A stretch of DNA of 64,000 nt, taken from positions 62,001 to 126,000 of the forward strand of contig CAMDFK010000004.1 of NCBI GenBank assembly GCA_945897465.1, in the 5' to 3' direction. Positions 47,368 to 55,902 of this stretch are shown here, one piece after another; the first letter of the stretch is position 1; each line of letters begins with the position of its first letter. The notes below the pieces were generated by a model. The model saw only the letters and a program-made list of their open reading frames with translations, searched no databases and was not told the DNA's origin. This stretch comes from Limnohabitans sp. Rim8 (GTDB lineage: Bacteria > Pseudomonadota > Gammaproteobacteria > Burkholderiales > Burkholderiaceae_C). The position numbers and the translations under genes were made by a program.

Positions 47368-47871
47368 TCAACTGCTGCAGCTGACGCTTCCGCAGCCCGA
47401 CATGGTGACGTTTTGGATGACCGAGGGGTCGGCCAAGGTTTCAGTCACGCTGTCAAAACCCACTGACTTGAGGTGTGCCGCCAGCCCTGCGTCCATGCTG
47501 TTGGCGTGCCCCGGAAACCACTCGGCCAATGCTTCGGCCATGCGGGTGATGATGGTGGGGTCGTTGTCCAGGTAATGGGCTTCGACCACGCGCATGGTCT
47601 CCAAAATCGTGGCGTGGTGCTCGGCGTGGCAGTTGTCGGCCGAAAACCCGGTGGCCAGCATCCAGCGTTCCTCTTGCGCAAAATGTTCCGCCGTGTGGCT
47701 CAAAAATGCCATGTAGACCGGCAGTTGCTGGTCTTGGGGTGTGGCCAAAATTTGGTTGATCATGTCCACAAACTCTTGGTGCGTTTCGTCCATGCGGGCG
47801 TCCCCCGTGTGGAGTGAATCCGTCCAGGGCATCAAAGTGGGGGCGGTGGTGAGTGTTGCGGTGGTGGTCAT
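47368..47871 (-). CDS. Bacteriohemerythrin-like protein
   Basis: 167-residue hemerythrin-domain protein. His/Glu/Asp residues expected to bind a di-iron centre appear in THQEFVDMINQIL near residue 30, HTAEHFAQEERWM near residue 59, HAEHHATILE near residue 83, and FPGHANSMDAGLAAHL near residue 119. It would bind O2 reversibly and act in oxygen storage or sensing. The C-terminus ends GCGSVSCSS, an unusual Cys pair that could bind metal or form a disulfide. The ATG at 47871 is used; a second Met six codons upstream is possible. Confidence 0.85.
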   Translation of the reverse strand: MTTTATLTTAPTLMPWTDSLHTGDARMDETHQEFVDMINQILATPQDQQLPVYMAFLSHTAEHFAQEERWMLATGFSADNCHAEHHATILETMRVVEAHYLDNDPTIITRMAEALAEWFPGHANSMDAGLAAHLKSVGFDSVTETLADPSVIQNVTMSGCGSVSCSS

Positions 47872-48001
47872 GAGGATGGAAGTCAACAATCAAGGCAAGA
47901 GGGTTGATTGAATTATGGTGCCAACGGCCCGCAGACGCTGAGGGCATGCAAAAGCCGTTAAGGTGCGTTCCTTCGTCCAGCCATTCAGCACAAAACGCAT
48001 C

Positions 48002-49018
48002 ATGGATTCCGTCACACAAGTACTTTTGGGCGCCTCGATAGGCGTGGCCGTCATGGGGCGGCGCACCGCCTTGTGGAAGTCGGCTCTTTGGGGCGGTGTG
48101 GCAGGCTTGTTGCCCGACCTGGATGTGTTGCTGGACCACGGCGATCCGATCTTGAACATGATCCGGCACCGCGCTGAGTCGCACGCCTTGCTCTTGCTCA
48201 CGCTCTTTGCTTTCCCCATGGCCTGGGCGGTGAGCCGACTCCACCGACAGCCGCAGCTTTACGCCCGATGGTGGTGGGCGCTGATGCTGGCGCTGGTCAC
48301 ACACCCCTTGCTGGACTTGATGACGATTTATGGCACCCAGGTGTTCCAGCCGTTCTCGAATGAGGCCTATGGTTTGGGCAGCATGTTCATCGTTGACCCG
48401 GTGTATTCGCTGCCCTTGCTGGCGGGTGTAGTTGCCGCCTTGCGCGTCAAAACGATGGGCCGGGCCTTGGCCATCAACGGCTGGGCGCTGGCTTTCAGTA
48501 CCGCGTATTTGGCGTGGAGCGCTCTGGCGCAATGGGGGGTGACGCAGCACGCCCGTCAGTCCCTGCAGGCGCAGGGCTTGCCCAGCCAGCAATTGTTGGT
48601 CACGCCCGCGCCCCTGAGCACCCTGGTGTGGCGCGTGGTGGCGCTCGACGGCGAGCGCTTTCACGAAGGTTTTTACGCCCTGCTGGACGGCGGCCGGTCT
48701 ATTCGTTTTGTGGCCCACGAGCGGGGTGGAGCACTGGCCACACAAAACACTGACCACCCGCAGTTGCAGCGCCTGGCGCGTTTCACCGACGGGTTTTTCA
48801 AGGTGCAGCGCAGCAGAGAGAGTCTGGTGGTGACCGATTTGCGGATGGGCCAGGAACCTGACTATGTGTTTTCGTTCGACATTGGTCCGCCCTTACAAGC
48901 CGGTCAGACACCCCCCGTGGCCTCGCAAATAAGCCGCCGCATGGATGTGCGTGAAGGTTTGAATTGGCTGGGGCAGCGCACACTGGGGCACGATGTGCCG
49001 CCGCCTGAAAGAAGGTGA
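48002..49018 (+). CDS. Membrane-bound metal-dependent hydrolase (YdjM-like)
   Basis: 338-residue membrane protein of the YdjM/LexA-binding-inner-membrane family. The family motif is LLPDLDVLLDHGDPILNMIRHRAESHALLL near residues 35-64, and several hydrophobic helices occupy residues 60-190 before a soluble C-terminal part. Conserved His/Asp residues suggest a metal-dependent hydrolase, but the substrate is unknown. ATG 48002 fits the conserved N-terminus. Its 3' end overlaps the 4.5S RNA gene by 2 bases. Confidence 0.75.
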   Translation: MDSVTQVLLGASIGVAVMGRRTALWKSALWGGVAGLLPDLDVLLDHGDPILNMIRHRAESHALLLLTLFAFPMAWAVSRLHRQPQLYARWWWALMLALVTHPLLDLMTIYGTQVFQPFSNEAYGLGSMFIVDPVYSLPLLAGVVAALRVKTMGRALAINGWALAFSTAYLAWSALAQWGVTQHARQSLQAQGLPSQQLLVTPAPLSTLVWRVVALDGERFHEGFYALLDGGRSIRFVAHERGGALATQNTDHPQLQRLARFTDGFFKVQRSRESLVVTDLRMGQEPDYVFSFDIGPPLQAGQTPPVASQISRRMDVREGLNWLGQRTLGHDVPPPERR

Positions 49019-49110
49019 CGAGCCTTGACCCCGGCACTGGATTCACAGTTAGGGCTGCTTGGTTCCCCACCTGACCCGGTTGGCCGCTTCACCATGCGGG
49101 AAGGCCCGTC
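49017..49110 (-). ncRNA. ffs: 4.5S signal recognition particle RNA
   Basis: The minus strand contains the SRP RNA core GGTCAGGTGGGGAACCAAGC, in which CCGGAAGG of E. coli becomes GGGGAACC: the flanking pairs are swapped but the GGAA tetraloop is kept. The ends GACGGGCCTT and AAGGCTCGTC pair over ten bases, closing a hairpin of about 94 nt, the normal length. TACAAT on the minus strand (complement of 49118-49123) is the likely -10. Many betaproteobacteria have this gene divergent from dnaX. It binds Ffh to target membrane proteins. Ends are approximate to a few bases. Confidence 0.85.
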
Positions 49111-49250
49111 GCATGGGATTGTAGGCGAGCCAGCAGGGGCTTTTCCCCTCGGACCAGTTTTTTACTGATTTCTGCGCGGGCTCTTCCACGCTCAGGCCTT
49201 CGTCTTGATATTGGCCGGGTCTGGGTCGATCCAGAGCACCCCGCCAGACC

Positions 49251-49265
49251 TATAGAATCGTCACC
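49251..49265 (+). promoter_or_regulatory. Candidate dnaX promoter -10
   Basis: TATAGAAT (49251-49258) ends seven bases before ATG 49266, so transcription would begin at or next to the start codon. No Shine-Dalgarno is visible. Leaderless translation is likely, as for the fbpB and yqgE starts. Confidence 0.4.
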
Positions 49266-51206
49266 ATGTCTTACCTTGTCCTTGCGCGTAAATACCGCCC
49301 CCGCAATTTCACCGAAATGGTGGGTCAGGAGCACGTCGTGCAGGCTTTAACCAATGCCTTGGTGCAGCAGCGACTGCACCATGCCTACCTGTTCACCGGC
49401 ACCCGGGGTGTGGGCAAGACCACGGTGTCGCGCATTTTGGCCAAGTCGCTCAACTGCCAGGGCGCTGAAGGGCAGGGTGGCATCACCGCCGAGCCGTGTG
49501 GCGTGTGTCAGGCTTGCCGCGACATCGACGCCGGGCGTTTTGTGGATTACACCGAGCTGGATGCCGCATCGAACCGGGGTGTGGACGAGGTGCAAAGCCT
49601 GCTGGAGCAGGCGGTTTACAAGCCTGTACAGGGGCGCTTCAAGGTCTTCATGATCGACGAGGTGCACATGCTCACAAACACCGCGTTCAACGCGATGTTG
49701 AAGACCCTGGAAGAGCCCCCAGAATATTTGAAGTTCGTGCTGGCCACGACAGATCCGCAAAAAGTGCCGGTGACGGTGCTCTCGCGCTGCCTGCAGTTCA
49801 ACCTGCGGCCCATGGCCCCCGAAACCGTGTTTGAGCACCTGACCCAGGTGCTGGCGGCCGAGCAGCTGAGTGCTGAGCCGCTGGCCTTGCGCCTGCTGGC
49901 CCGCGCTGCTCGCGGCTCCATGCGCGATGCGCTGAGCCTGACCGACCAGGCCATTGCCTTTGGCAACGGCCAGTTGCAAGAGGCGGGCGTGCGTCAGATG
50001 CTGGGCAGCGTGGACCGCAGCCATGTGTTGCAGCTCATCCGCGCTTTGGCCGATGGCGATGGGGCCACCGTGGTGAACCAGGTCAATGCTTTGCGCCTGC
50101 AAGGTGTGTCGGCCGCCGCCACGCTCGAAGACATGGCCATGCTGCTGCAGCGCATGGCGGTGATGCAGATGGTGCCCAGCATGGCGCATGACGGCGAAGA
50201 CCCCGACACCCAGGGCTTGGCCGATCTGGCCGCTGCCATGCCCGCCGAAGAAACCCAATTGCTCTACAGCCTGTGCCTGCACGGCCGCACCGAGCTGGGC
50301 CTGGCCCCGGACGAGTACGCGGCTCTGACCATGGTGTTACTGCGCCTGCTGGCCTTCAAGCCCCCAGCGGGAATGGCAGAAAAAAAAAGTCCTCTGACCA
50401 GCCTTAGTGCCAGACCAAGTGCCAGCGACAGTCCGCGGGTTGAAGCTGCGGCTGCCCCCGCCCCAGTATCTGCTCCGTTAATTGCCCCACAAACTGCCTC
50501 GGCACCTGCTCACTTGACGGTGTCAATGCCCGCTCTAGGGGTGTTGGACACCCCGACTCCTGCAGCCCTTGCACCCAAGGCCGAGTCCATACCACCCCCA
50601 CCGGCCGCGCAGCCTGCACCCCCCGCCAGCGACGAGCCGCCGCCCTGGGATGATTGGCCGGACACGACTGACTACGCCGATCAAGACGACCCGCCTTCGG
50701 CCCAGGCATTTGCTGCGCCACCTTCTGTGGCCTTGCGTGCCTTGCCCTTGCGTGAAGCGCCCGAGCTCTCGTCCCGACTGGACATGCCCCGCGCTGCTGT
50801 CCCAGCTGCGGTGCAGGCCACACCTGAAGGTGATGTTTGGATGGCGGTGGTGCAAGGCCTGTTGGACCAAGAGACCATCACCGCGTTGGTGCGCGAGCTG
50901 GCTTTGCAGTCGCAATTGCTGGGTCGCGATGGTGCGCATTGGCAACTGCGCGTGGAGCGCGAAACCCTGAACCACACCGCCAGTCGGGAGCGACTGCAAG
51001 CGGCTTTGCTGGCGGCGGGCCACGGCGATGTCAAGCTGAACATCGAGATCGGTCCAGTGAGCGACAACCCGGCTCGGCGCATGGCCGTGAAAGCCGCCGA
51101 GAAAATGCTGGCCGCGCAAGAACTCATTCAAAACGACCCGCTGGTGCAGGCCATGGTGCGTGATTTCGGGGCCAAAATTGTGCCTGGCAGTATCCAGCTG
51201 ATTTGA
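49266..51206 (+). CDS. dnaX: DNA polymerase III clamp-loader subunit tau (and probable gamma)
   Basis: 646-residue clamp-loader ATPase. Walker A is TGTRGVGKTT near residue 45, zinc cysteines are C64, C78, C81 and C84, and the DExx/SRC regions MIDEVHMLTNTAFNAMLK near residue 125 and VLSRCLQFNL near residue 172 follow. Residues beyond ~375 form the proline-rich linker and tau-specific tail. A run of nine A's at 50380-50388 lies just after the clamp-loader domains; slippage there would end translation within six codons (see finding). ybaB and recR follow as the usual dnaX-ybaB-recR operon. Confidence 0.96.
   Translation: MSYLVLARKYRPRNFTEMVGQEHVVQALTNALVQQRLHHAYLFTGTRGVGKTTVSRILAKSLNCQGAEGQGGITAEPCGVCQACRDIDAGRFVDYTELDAASNRGVDEVQSLLEQAVYKPVQGRFKVFMIDEVHMLTNTAFNAMLKTLEEPPEYLKFVLATTDPQKVPVTVLSRCLQFNLRPMAPETVFEHLTQVLAAEQLSAEPLALRLLARAARGSMRDALSLTDQAIAFGNGQLQEAGVRQMLGSVDRSHVLQLIRALADGDGATVVNQVNALRLQGVSAAATLEDMAMLLQRMAVMQMVPSMAHDGEDPDTQGLADLAAAMPAEETQLLYSLCLHGRTELGLAPDEYAALTMVLLRLLAFKPPAGMAEKKSPLTSLSARPSASDSPRVEAAAAPAPVSAPLIAPQTASAPAHLTVSMPALGVLDTPTPAALAPKAESIPPPPAAQPAPPASDEPPPWDDWPDTTDYADQDDPPSAQAFAAPPSVALRALPLREAPELSSRLDMPRAAVPAAVQATPEGDVWMAVVQGLLDQETITALVRELALQSQLLGRDGAHWQLRVERETLNHTASRERLQAALLAAGHGDVKLNIEIGPVSDNPARRMAVKAAEKMLAAQELIQNDPLVQAMVRDFGAKIVPGSIQLI
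50380..50407 (+). promoter_or_regulatory. Probable dnaX slippage site producing a short gamma-like subunit
   Basis: Nine consecutive A's at 50380-50388 (frame GAA-AAA-AAA-AGT) allow either a -1 ribosomal shift or RNA-polymerase slippage. In the -1 frame the reading stops at TAG 50405-50407; in the +1 frame at TGA 50395-50397. Both give a product of about 375-380 residues containing only the ATPase and oligomerisation domains. Confidence 0.65.
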
Positions 51207-51246
51207 TTTTTACCCTCATTTACCCATTCACTCTTAAGGAAACACC

Positions 51247-51570
51247 ATGTTCAACAAAGGACAACTCGCCGGTCTCATGAAGCAGGCCCAGGCCATGCAG
51301 GACAACCTGAAAAAAGCCCAAGACGAGCTGGCTTTTGTGGAGGTCGAGGGCCAGTCCGGTTCGGGCATGGTCAAAGTGCTGATGACTTGCAAGCACAACG
51401 TTCGCCGCGTGACCATCGACCCCAGCTTGCTGGCCGATGACAAGGACATGCTGGAAGACCTGGTGGCGGCCGCCTTCAACGACGCGGTGCGCATGGCCGA
51501 AGAGGTGTCTTCGCAAAAAATGGGCAAGCTCACCGCCGGTTTGCCACCGGGCATGAAACTGCCTTTCTGA
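51247..51570 (+). CDS. ybaB: YbaB/EbfC nucleoid-associated protein
   Basis: 107-residue member of the YbaB/EbfC family, a small DNA-binding dimer. It shows the long N-terminal helix [20 protein letters not shown] near residues 4-23 and the core [21 protein letters not shown] near residues 38-58. The dnaX stop is 40 bases upstream, with an AAGGAAACACC Shine-Dalgarno before ATG 51247. recR follows after 10 bases, the usual gene order. Confidence 0.95.
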   Translation: MFNKGQLAGLMKQAQAMQDNLKKAQDELAFVEVEGQSGSGMVKVLMTCKHNVRRVTIDPSLLADDKDMLEDLVAAAFNDAVRMAEEVSSQKMGKLTAGLPPGMKLPF

Positions 51571-51580
51571 GCCTCTGAAC

Positions 51581-52171
51581 ATGGCCGATACCCACGCCCT
51601 TGCGACTTTGGTGCAGGCCCTCAAGGGCTTGCCGGGGGTGGGCATCAAGTCGGCACAGCGCATGGCTTTTCAGCTGCTGCAAAACGACCGGGCCACGGCC
51701 CGGCAACTGGCAGCGGCTTTGGACAACGCGGTACAAAAAATTCGCCACTGCGCGTGTTGCCATACCTTCACCGAGGCTGAGCTGTGTGACACCTGTCTGG
51801 ACGCTTCGCGGGACCGCACCCAACTGTGCGTGATCGAAACCCCGGCTGACCAGTCGGCCGTTGAGCGCACGGGCACCTACCGTGGTTTGTATTTTGTGCT
51901 CATGGGCAAGCTCAGCCCACTCGATGGCATTGGCCCGCACGACATTGGCCTGGCCAAACTCAAACAACGCGTGGCCGATGGCGGCTTGACCGAGGTGATT
52001 TTGGCGACCAACTTCACCGCCGAGGGCGAGGCCACGGCGCATGTGATCTCGGAGATGATCCGCCAGCAAGGCCTCAAGGTCACGCGATTGGCCCGGGGTG
52101 TGCCTGCGGGCAGCGAGCTCGAATACGTCGACTTGGGCACCATCGCCCATGCGCTGGTCGACCGCCGCTGA
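51581..52171 (+). CDS. recR: Recombination protein RecR
   Basis: 196-residue recombination mediator. An N-terminal helix-hairpin-helix [16 protein letters not shown] near residue 14 is followed by a four-cysteine zinc finger ([16 protein letters not shown] near residue 55) and a Toprim domain ([20 protein letters not shown] near residue 85). With RecF/RecO it loads RecA on SSB-coated gaps. It is the last gene of dnaX-ybaB-recR. Confidence 0.97.
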   Translation: MADTHALATLVQALKGLPGVGIKSAQRMAFQLLQNDRATARQLAAALDNAVQKIRHCACCHTFTEAELCDTCLDASRDRTQLCVIETPADQSAVERTGTYRGLYFVLMGKLSPLDGIGPHDIGLAKLKQRVADGGLTEVILATNFTAEGEATAHVISEMIRQQGLKVTRLARGVPAGSELEYVDLGTIAHALVDRR

Positions 52172-52357
52172 ACCGTGCAATTGGGCCCCCAATTCGGGCC
52201 GTGTTGACCACTTCACGGGTTTGAAGTTGGCGTGTGGGTGGCTTGTCAAATACCCGTAATCCATTACGTGAAAACCCGCTCGGGAACAATCCCGATGCGC
52301 CATTCATCGCCACTGTTTAAGCTGTCAACCTCTTCAATAACTTCAGGAGTAAAGAGG

Positions 52358-53407
52358 GTGACTTCAGCCCACGGTTCTCGCCGATCATGGCTGTTGGCCG
52401 CTGTGGGCTCGCTGGCTACCAACCAGGTGGCAGCCGCCCCTTCTCCTGGTCAAGGGCGGGCTTTGCCGCGTGTGCGAGTGGCATTGGCCGCCAGCCAAAG
52501 CCTGTATCACCTGCCCTTGACCTTGGCCGATCGGCTTGGGTTTTTTCGTCAGGCGGGTGTGCAGATACAGTGGTTGCCCCAGGAGTCGGGTGCCAAGGCC
52601 TTGAGCCAGGCCCTCACGGGGCAAGCCGATGTGGTGGCCGGGGCTTACGAACATTTGTTTGGTCTGCAATTGAAGGGGCTCAATTACCAAAGTTTTGTGC
52701 AGATGAGCCGCACGCCCCAAGTCAGCCTGGGTGGCAGCACACGCAGCGGCATGGTTTGGCGTTCCAAGGCCGATTTCCGGGGAATGCGTTTGGGCATTTC
52801 CGCTTTGGATTCGACCACACATTGGACGGCTTCTCAGTGGTTGTCTCGCCAGGGTTTGACGGGTAACGATGTGGTGTTTGTGCCAGTGGGTTCCTCGCAG
52901 GGGGTCATCGAGGCCCTGCGCAGCGGCAACATTGATGCGCTGTGCAATCCAGATCCGGTCATGCATTGGCTCGAACAAAAAAATGACATCCGATTGTTGG
53001 GAGATGCTCGAACTTTGCAGGGCACCCGCCAGTTGATGGGGGGCTTGGTGCCGGGAGCCAGCTTGTTTGCGCACGCTGACTTCCTCCAGCAGCACCCCGA
53101 TCGGGTTCAGGCCTTGAGCGATGCTGTGATTCAGGCGCTTAAGTGGTTACAAACCGCGGGACTGACCGATATTTTGCGGGCAGTTCCACCCAGCCACTGG
53201 ATGGGTGACAGGGCGATCTACCTGGGTGCTTTTGAAAAGTTGCGCGAATCCTATGCGGTTGATGGCTTGGTGCGCGCCGATGACGTGCGCCATGCATGGC
53301 GGGTGCATTCAAGGCTGATTGGTGCTTTCGGGCCCAAACAGGTCATGCCCGATCGCACCTTTACCAACGCATTTGTCCAAAAATCTGCCAGTCGCAGGCT
53401 GTCCTGA
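52358..53407 (+). CDS. NrtA/SsuA-type periplasmic binding protein, orphan
   Basis: 349-residue substrate-binding protein of the nitrate/sulfonate/taurine type. The N-terminus carries SRRSWLLAAVGSLATNQVAAA, a twin-arginine (Tat)-like signal. The core has LADRLGFFRQAGVQIQWLPQ near residue 57, DVVFVPVGSSQGVIEALRSG near residue 165 and IDALCNPDP near residue 188. GTG 52358 is chosen because AGGAG stands nine bases upstream; a longer ATG 52295 form lacks a site. No permease or ATPase is adjacent, so it either feeds a distant ABC transporter or is a sensor. Substrate unknown. Confidence 0.75.
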   Translation: MTSAHGSRRSWLLAAVGSLATNQVAAAPSPGQGRALPRVRVALAASQSLYHLPLTLADRLGFFRQAGVQIQWLPQESGAKALSQALTGQADVVAGAYEHLFGLQLKGLNYQSFVQMSRTPQVSLGGSTRSGMVWRSKADFRGMRLGISALDSTTHWTASQWLSRQGLTGNDVVFVPVGSSQGVIEALRSGNIDALCNPDPVMHWLEQKNDIRLLGDARTLQGTRQLMGGLVPGASLFAHADFLQQHPDRVQALSDAVIQALKWLQTAGLTDILRAVPPSHWMGDRAIYLGAFEKLRESYAVDGLVRADDVRHAWRVHSRLIGAFGPKQVMPDRTFTNAFVQKSASRRLS

Positions 53408-53452
53408 GTGGGGTGGCCCTGGCGGCGAAATGGCCCTCAGGGTTCAGTCAGA

Positions 53453-55132
53453 TCAACGTTTGGTGCTGGTCTGAGCGGCGCGTGCAGCCGTTTTGGCGGG
53501 GACATTGCCACGCTTGGCTGCAGCCCGGCGTGGGGACGATTTGGCTGCTTGGCGTGGGGCTTTGGCTGGTACATAAATGCTCAGGATTTGCCCATTGGAC
53601 AGTTTGGCATCGGGTTTGAGGCGGTTCCAGTCTGCGATGTTGGCGGCACTCACTCCGTGACGCGTCGCCAGGCGCTTCAGGGTGTCGCCAGTAAGGGCTT
53701 TGACCCTGATTTTGCGCAGTGCCAACTCCGGGGCCAGCAGCAGGTGCCCGTTGTCTGCCAAATGTTCGGTCACATCATTGTCCAGCTTGCCTTGTCTTGG
53801 AACCAGCAGCGTAGAGCCAGCCTTGACCAGCATGCGGGCAGGAATTCCGTTGATTTTGCGCAGTTGGTCGACTGAAATGCCCACTTGCCCGGCCACTTCT
53901 TCGGCGCGCATGGTGCGCGGTGCTTGCCATGCCGTCCAACTCGACAGTTTGCGGTCGGCTTGGGTTTGCAGGTTGGTTTCAAAGACGGTGGCGTTGTCCC
54001 AAGGCAGGAGGATGTGCGGCGTGCCCGCTGCCAAAATCACTGGGCGGTTCATGGCCGGATTCAGAGCCTTGAAGTCCTCCAGACTCACGTTGGCCAGCTT
54101 GGCGGCCATGGCCACATCGATGTCGCGCTCAATCGCCACACTTTTGAAGTAAGGGTGATTCTGGATCAAAGGCAAAACGGTGTTGAAGGCCTCAGGCTGG
54201 GCGACGATGTTTTTGACCGCCTGCAATTTAGGCACATAAAAGCGCGTCTCGTTGGGCATGCGCAGGTCGCTGTAGGTCAGCGGCTTACCCAGCGCCTTGT
54301 TGCGAGCCAAGGCCCGGCCTACACTGCCTTGCCCCCAGTTGTAGGCAGCCAGGGCCAAGTGCCAATCACCAAACATGGTATAGAGTTTCTGCAGGTAATC
54401 GAGCGCCGCACGAGTGGACTCGAGTACATCGCGCCGTTCATCCCTAAAAAGGTTTTGCTTCAGGTCGAAAAATTTGCCGGTTGCGGGCATGAATTGCCAC
54501 ATGCCGGCAGCTTTCGCGCTGGAGACAGCTTGCGGGTTGAAGGCCGACTCGATGAACGGCAGCAAGGCCAACTCCATGGGCATTTTGCGCCGCTCCAACT
54601 CTTCGACGATGTGAAAAAGGTAGGGGCGTGAGCGCTCAGTCATGCGCAGCATGTAGTCGGGTCGACTGGCGTACCACTGTTCGCGGTTGCGCACCAAGTC
54701 ATTGTCCAAGTCGGGCATGGCGAAACCGCGGCGGATACGCTCCCAGATGTCGATTTGTTCTTGCAGGCCCTCAAGGGCATGGGGCTTGAGGGCCAATGAA
54801 TCCGCCGAGTTGATCTCAGTCGCGGAAGGGACGGGAGGCGCTTGAGGCGCTTGAGGCCCTTGGGGCTCTATCGCTGCTTTCACAGGGCCTGGCTCCCGTG
54901 AAGGGACCGTTTCGGGCAATGTGCTTGCAGCGGGTGTTTTTTCCGATTCGGGCGGTCTGGGCGATTGGAGAATTTCGGGTGACGTCGTGGCCGTGGTCGC
55001 TTGAACCACGGAGGGCTGATCGATGGTGAGGGAGGGCTCAAGTGAGGTGGCGCAACCAGAAACCAAACTGGCCAACAGCAAAACCCAGGGGGGTTGAATC
55101 AGGCGCACTCGGCCAAAGCATGACAATTTCAT
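53453..55132 (-). CDS. mltD: Membrane-bound lytic murein transglycosylase D (MltD)
   Basis: 559-residue lipoprotein. The signal ends in the lipobox LVSGC (Cys near residue 27), then a Pro/Ala/Glu-rich linker. The lytic transglycosylase domain (ELALLPFIESAFNP near residue 187 with the catalytic Glu, and AAGMWQFMPATGKFFDL near residue 207) follows, and two C-terminal LysM-like repeats (ALTGDTLKRLATRHGVSAAN near residue 490). It cleaves peptidoglycan glycan strands. ATG 55132 overlaps the gloB stop (ATGA), so the two are cotranscribed. Confidence 0.93.
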   Translation of the reverse strand: MKLSCFGRVRLIQPPWVLLLASLVSGCATSLEPSLTIDQPSVVQATTATTSPEILQSPRPPESEKTPAASTLPETVPSREPGPVKAAIEPQGPQAPQAPPVPSATEINSADSLALKPHALEGLQEQIDIWERIRRGFAMPDLDNDLVRNREQWYASRPDYMLRMTERSRPYLFHIVEELERRKMPMELALLPFIESAFNPQAVSSAKAAGMWQFMPATGKFFDLKQNLFRDERRDVLESTRAALDYLQKLYTMFGDWHLALAAYNWGQGSVGRALARNKALGKPLTYSDLRMPNETRFYVPKLQAVKNIVAQPEAFNTVLPLIQNHPYFKSVAIERDIDVAMAAKLANVSLEDFKALNPAMNRPVILAAGTPHILLPWDNATVFETNLQTQADRKLSSWTAWQAPRTMRAEEVAGQVGISVDQLRKINGIPARMLVKAGSTLLVPRQGKLDNDVTEHLADNGHLLLAPELALRKIRVKALTGDTLKRLATRHGVSAANIADWNRLKPDAKLSNGQILSIYVPAKAPRQAAKSSPRRAAAKRGNVPAKTAARAAQTSTKR

Positions 55133-55902
55133 CGGAAGTTGTTTTTCCATTCGCGCAGCGCTGCAAAAGTGCTCACCTCGTCGACGGCCAAGCGGTCACG
55201 CTGGCGAACGGGGGAGGCCACAGAGGGCAGGCGGCTTCGCAAAAAGGGGTTGATGGCGCGTTCGGTGTGCAGCGCCACCGGCAAGGTGGGCAGCGCTTGG
55301 CTGCGAAGTTGTGTGCACCGAGCCCAATAGGCCTGCAGTTCCACGTTGTCGGGCTCGACGGCCCGGGCAAATGTCAGGTTCGACAAGGTGTATTCGTGGG
55401 CGCAGCACACCCGGGTGGCACCGGGCAAGGCAGACAAGCGGTCCAACGAGTCCAGCATTTGGGCTGACGTGCCTTCAAACAAACGCCCGCAGCCGCCCGA
55501 AAACAAGGTGTCACCACAAAAAAGCAGCGGGTCTTGACCCGTGGGCTGTGCCCAATAGGCGATATGACCCAGTGTGTGTCCAGGGACGTCATGCACCTGA
55601 AATGACAATCCGTGCCAATCCACGCTGTCGCCTTGTTGAAGGCCTTGTGAAGGCACGGGCATTTGTTCCAGTACAGGCGCCATCACTCGGGCTTCGGTGT
55701 GGGCCACCAGTTCGGCCAATCCACCGGTGTGATCGGCATGGTGGTGCGTGACTAGAATCGTGTCCAATTGCACAGGGGGATGCGCTTGCAGCCACGATAG
55801 GACGGGCGCACTGTCGCCAGGGTCCACCACGAGGGCGTGGTGTTCTGTGTGCAGCAACCAAATGTAGTTGTCTGCGAAAGCGGGCAGGGCAATCAGTTTC
55901 AT
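55129..55902 (-). CDS. gloB: Hydroxyacylglutathione hydrolase (glyoxalase II)
   Basis: 257-residue metallo-beta-lactamase-fold enzyme hydrolysing S-lactoylglutathione to lactate and glutathione. The metal motif is LVTHHHADHTGG near residue 50, with VPGHTLGHIAYW near residue 105 and the C-terminal substrate region containing CAHEYTLSN near residue 165. The start codon at 55902 shares bases with the divergent methyltransferase ATG (CATG). TATAAT (complement of 55912-55917) is a likely -10. Confidence 0.92.
   Translation of the reverse strand: MKLIALPAFADNYIWLLHTEHHALVVDPGDSAPVLSWLQAHPPVQLDTILVTHHHADHTGGLAELVAHTEARVMAPVLEQMPVPSQGLQQGDSVDWHGLSFQVHDVPGHTLGHIAYWAQPTGQDPLLFCGDTLFSGGCGRLFEGTSAQMLDSLDRLSALPGATRVCCAHEYTLSNLTFARAVEPDNVELQAYWARCTQLRSQALPTLPVALHTERAINPFLRSRLPSVASPVRQRDRLAVDEVSTFAALREWKNNFR

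Noticed and set aside
49040..49110. A small plus-strand ORF between the hydrolase and dnaX
   Set aside because: The stretch is explained by the 4.5S RNA gene on the minus strand.
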